Shown: positions 5,929 through 8,410 of the stretch, piece after piece
Position numbering within the stretch: position 1 is the stretch's first letter
How the letters are laid out: the number at the start of each line of letters is the position of its first letter
Assembly (NCBI GenBank): GCA_002412705.1
Contig: DHVO01000172.1
Location: 1-8,410, forward strand
DNA length: 8,410 bases
DNA from: Bacteroidales bacterium UBA5206
Lineage (GTDB): Bacteria > Bacteroidota > Bacteroidia > Bacteroidales > Tenuifilaceae
Direction of reading: 5' to 3'
Notes under the pieces: model-generated
What the model saw: only the letters and a program-made list of their open reading frames with translations
Told to the model about the DNA's origin: nothing
The model's database searches: none
Program-made: the position numbers and the translations under genes

Positions 5929-7719
5929 ATGACTGTAGAAGGATTTATTTTTGATGCATGCCAAAAGGCTGTAGAGACTCTATACGGGGTTAAACCCGAC
6001 AATTCGCTTATTCAGATCCAGCTTACCCGAAAGGATTTTGAGGGCGATTACACCATAGTTGCATTCCCTTTGCTAAAAATATCAAAGAAAAAGCCAGAGG
6101 ATACCGCTCATGAGCTTGGAGCCTATTTGGTTCAGGCTAATCCTGAAATTGCTACGTTTAACGTGGTTAAAGGATTCTTAAACCTAAGCCTTGCTAATTC
6201 TTTTTGGTCTGGTTTGCTTGCAACGGTTGCTACCGATGCTAACTATGGCTTTGCACCAAAGGGTTCAACAGGAAAAACGGTAATGGTTGAGTATTCCTCG
6301 CCAAACACCAATAAGCCATTGCACCTTGGGCACATTAGAAATAATCTTTTAGGTTTCTCTGTTTCTAGGATTATTGAGGCCAACGGGAATAACCTTCATA
6401 AGGTGAACCTTGTTAACGATAGGGGTATCCACATATGCAAATCGATGCTTGCTTGGCAAAAATTTGGTCATGGCGAAACCCCCGAAAGCACAGGAAAGAA
6501 GGGCGATCATCTTGTTGGCGATTACTATGTTAGGTTCGATAAGGAGTACAAAAAGCAGATAGAGGTTCAGAAGCTACAAGGCTTAACCGAGGATGAGGCA
6601 AAGGCCAAGGCTCCAATTATGCTTGAGGCTCAGGATATGCTTCGCCGTTGGGAGGCAAAAGACCCCGAAGTTTATTCCCTTTGGGAAACCATGAATGGAT
6701 GGGTTTACGAAGGCTTTGCAAAAACCTATGCCGATTTGGGTATTGAGTTCGATAAGGTGTACTACGAGTCTCAAACCTACTTGCTAGGTAAATCTATTGT
6801 AAGCGAAGGACTCGAGAAGGGTGTGTTTTACAAGCGTCCCGATGGTTCTGTTTGGATTAACCTAACCAACGAGGGGCTCGATGAGAAGCTACTGCTTCGT
6901 GGCGATGGAACATCAGTTTATATCACTCAGGATATTGGAACTGCCGTACAGCGCTTTTCCGAGTTTTATTTGAACGATCATATATACGTTGTTGGAAACG
7001 AGCAAGAGTACCATTTTCAGGTACTTAAGTTAATTCTAAAAAAACTTGGATACGAGTGGAGCGAGCATCTATTCCACCTATCGTACGGAATGGTTCAGCT
7101 TCCCGAAGGGAAAATGAAATCGCGTGAGGGCACCGTTGTTGATGCCGACGACTTGGTTGAGGAGATGGTTTCTACCGCAAAGGGTATGGCCGAGGAGCTA
7201 GGTAAGCTTGACAACCTAACCCCCGACGAGGCCGAAAAGGTGTACCGCATGGTAGGATTAGGCGCTCTTAAGTACTTTATTCTTAAGGTTGACCCTAAAA
7301 AGAATATGACCTTTAACCCAAAGGAATCCATTGATTTTAATGGCAATACCGGTCCTTTTATTCAGTACACCCATGCTCGTATTCAATCGGTGCTGCGTAA
7401 GGCTGCCGATGCAGGAATTAGCATCAGTGGCACCATTTTACCCGAAGCACTGGGCGCAAAAGAGAAGGAGCTGCTAAAGCAAATAGTTTCGTTCCCCGAT
7501 GTTGTTGCACAAGCGGGAGCAACCTTTAGCCCTGCGCTTATTGCAAACTATGCATTTGAGGTGGCAAAGGAGTTCAACCAGTTTTACCACGATTTCTCTA
7601 TTCTTAAAGAGGAGAATACTGATGTTAAGCTGCTACGCCTTATGCTATCGAAAGAGGTGGGTAGCATAATAAGAAAAGCCATGTGGTTACTTGGAATTGA
7701 TGTACCAGAGCGCATGTAA
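5929..7719 (+). CDS. argS: Arginyl-tRNA synthetase
   Basis: ArgRS is a class I synthetase that charges tRNA-Arg with arginine using ATP, and needs the tRNA for amino-acid activation. The 596-aa length is normal. Domains in order: an N-terminal additional domain that contacts the tRNA D-loop (about 1-90); the Rossmann catalytic core with EYSSPNTNKPLHLGHIRNN (121-139), containing the HIGH-type HLGH (132-135); a KMSKS-type loop KMKSREG (395-401); and a helical anticodon-binding DALR domain beginning near YTHARIQSVLRKA (480-492) and ending in the family-typical DVPERM. The KMSKS loop departs from the canonical form, but variants are common in ArgRS. The ATG at 5929 is the natural start: it follows the promoter boxes closely and puts the N-terminal domain at its usual length. 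No Shine-Dalgarno sequence is seen. The 56 bp before ffh contain no terminator hairpin, so some read-through into ffh is possible. Confidence 0.97.
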   Translation: MTVEGFIFDACQKAVETLYGVKPDNSLIQIQLTRKDFEGDYTIVAFPLLKISKKKPEDTAHELGAYLVQANPEIATFNVVKGFLNLSLANSFWSGLLATVATDANYGFAPKGSTGKTVMVEYSSPNTNKPLHLGHIRNNLLGFSVSRIIEANGNNLHKVNLVNDRGIHICKSMLAWQKFGHGETPESTGKKGDHLVGDYYVRFDKEYKKQIEVQKLQGLTEDEAKAKAPIMLEAQDMLRRWEAKDPEVYSLWETMNGWVYEGFAKTYADLGIEFDKVYYESQTYLLGKSIVSEGLEKGVFYKRPDGSVWINLTNEGLDEKLLLRGDGTSVYITQDIGTAVQRFSEFYLNDHIYVVGNEQEYHFQVLKLILKKLGYEWSEHLFHLSYGMVQLPEGKMKSREGTVVDADDLVEEMVSTAKGMAEELGKLDNLTPDEAEKVYRMVGLGALKYFILKVDPKKNMTFNPKESIDFNGNTGPFIQYTHARIQSVLRKAADAGISISGTILPEALGAKEKELLKQIVSFPDVVAQAGATFSPALIANYAFEVAKEFNQFYHDFSILKEENTDVKLLRLMLSKEVGSIIRKAMWLLGIDVPERM

Positions 7720-7721
7720 CC

Positions 7722-7751
7722 TTGCTATTAGGGGATAAGTTTATATTTTTG
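7722..7751 (+). promoter_or_regulatory. Bacteroidota-type promoter for ffh
   Basis: TTG (7722-7724) is followed after 19 bp by TATTTTTG (7744-7751). This matches the -33 TTG / -7 TAnnTTTG pattern of the Bacteroidota primary sigma factor and is the best complete promoter in the window. Transcription would start near 7757, about 20 nt before the ATG of ffh. It lies immediately after the argS stop codon. Confidence 0.6.
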
Positions 7752-7775
7752 TAAAAACGATCATTTACTATCAAT

Positions 7776-8410
7776 ATGTTTGAGAATTTATCGGAACGGT
7801 TAGAACGGTCATTTAAGCTGTTAAAAGGTGAAGGCAAAATTAGTGAGATTAATGTTGCCGAAACCCTTAAGGATGTTCGTAAAGCATTACTCGATGCTGA
7901 CGTTAACTATAAAGTAGCCAAGCAGTTTACCGATCAGGTAAAGCAGAAAGCGCTTGGTATGAATGTGCTAAACGCCCTTAAGCCAGGTCAACTTTTAGTA
8001 AAGATTGTACACGATGAGCTTGCCGAACTTATGGGTGGCAAAGCTACGGAGATTGATCTTTCTGGTAACCCTACAGTTATTCTAATTGCAGGTTTGCAGG
8101 GGTCTGGTAAAACCACGTTCTCTGGTAAATTAGCAAACTACCTAAAATCAAAAAAGGGTCGTCAACCGCTGCTTGTTGCTGGCGACGTTTATCGTCCTGC
8201 GGCTATTGATCAGCTTAAGGTTCTTGGACAGCAAATAGGCGTACCCGTTTTTACTGTTGAAGGAAGTAAAGATCCCGTTGCAATTGCTCAAGATGCAATT
8301 AAGCATGCAAAATCAAACGGGAATAACGTTGTAATTATTGATACCGCTGGTCGTTTAGCCATCGATGAGGCCATGATGAAGGAGGTGGCTGCCATAAAGA
8401 AAGCAGTTTC
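7776..8410 (+). CDS. ffh: Signal recognition particle protein Ffh (SRP54), 3' end missing
   Basis: Ffh binds SRP RNA and the signal sequences of nascent membrane proteins, and delivers ribosomes to the receptor FtsY in a GTP-dependent cycle. The window holds 211 whole codons plus two bases of the next; a complete Ffh is about 450 aa. The helical N domain (about 1-90) begins MFENLSERLERSFKLL. The GTPase domain follows with P-loop GLQGSGKTT (106-114), the DVYRPAAIDQL motif (137-147), which is specific to SRP GTPases, and DTAGRL (189-194). The remaining G domain and the methionine-rich M domain that binds RNA and signal peptide lie beyond the window. FtsY shares the GTPase motifs, but the start directly at the N domain, without an acidic leader, and the close match of DVYRPAAIDQL and DEAMM indicate Ffh. 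The frame is intact and has its own promoter. Confidence 0.97.
   Translation, partial: MFENLSERLERSFKLLKGEGKISEINVAETLKDVRKALLDADVNYKVAKQFTDQVKQKALGMNVLNALKPGQLLVKIVHDELAELMGGKATEIDLSGNPTVILIAGLQGSGKTTFSGKLANYLKSKKGRQPLLVAGDVYRPAAIDQLKVLGQQIGVPVFTVEGSKDPVAIAQDAIKHAKSNGNNVVIIDTAGRLAIDEAMMKEVAAIKKAV

Overview
The window is ordinary chromosomal housekeeping DNA from a member of the Bacteroidota, most likely the order Bacteroidales. Three things point there: the -7 promoter boxes of the form TAnnTTTG in front of four genes, A-rich leaders without Shine-Dalgarno sequences, and a very long SecA (1095 aa) carrying the insertions usual in that phylum. No genus can be named safely. No mobile element, CRISPR array, tRNA or rRNA was found.

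Layout, all on the + strand: (1) 1-1520, dnaX without its 5' end, the gamma/tau subunit of the DNA polymerase III clamp loader. (2) 1618-2130, a non-haem ferritin with its own -7 box and a strong intrinsic terminator (2176-2201). (3) 2417-5704, secA, the preprotein translocase ATPase, ending at a 13-bp hairpin terminator (5732-5770). (4) 5929-7719, argS, arginyl-tRNA synthetase. (5) 7776-8410, the first 211 codons of ffh, the signal recognition particle GTPase, cut by the window end. Gaps of 56 to 286 bp between genes, separate promoters and two intrinsic terminators suggest mostly independent transcription units, not one operon. DnaX serves replication, ArgRS translation, SecA and Ffh protein export and membrane targeting, and the ferritin iron storage.

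The most interesting signal lies inside dnaX at 797-853. A run of ten A's sits at the expected end of clamp-loader domain III. Both alternative frames stop within three codons after the run. A 12-bp hairpin directly abuts the run on its 5' side, and a 6-bp hairpin begins one base after it. This looks like a programmed slippage or frameshift site that would make a short gamma-like protein besides full-length tau. The principle is known from Escherichia coli and Thermus dnaX. The hairpin-then-A10 layout seen here may not have been described for this lineage.

Lesser points are the SecA insertions, an inverted repeat at the expected ferritin transcription start, a repeated CGGTTAA word upstream of secA, and two closely spaced -7 boxes before argS.
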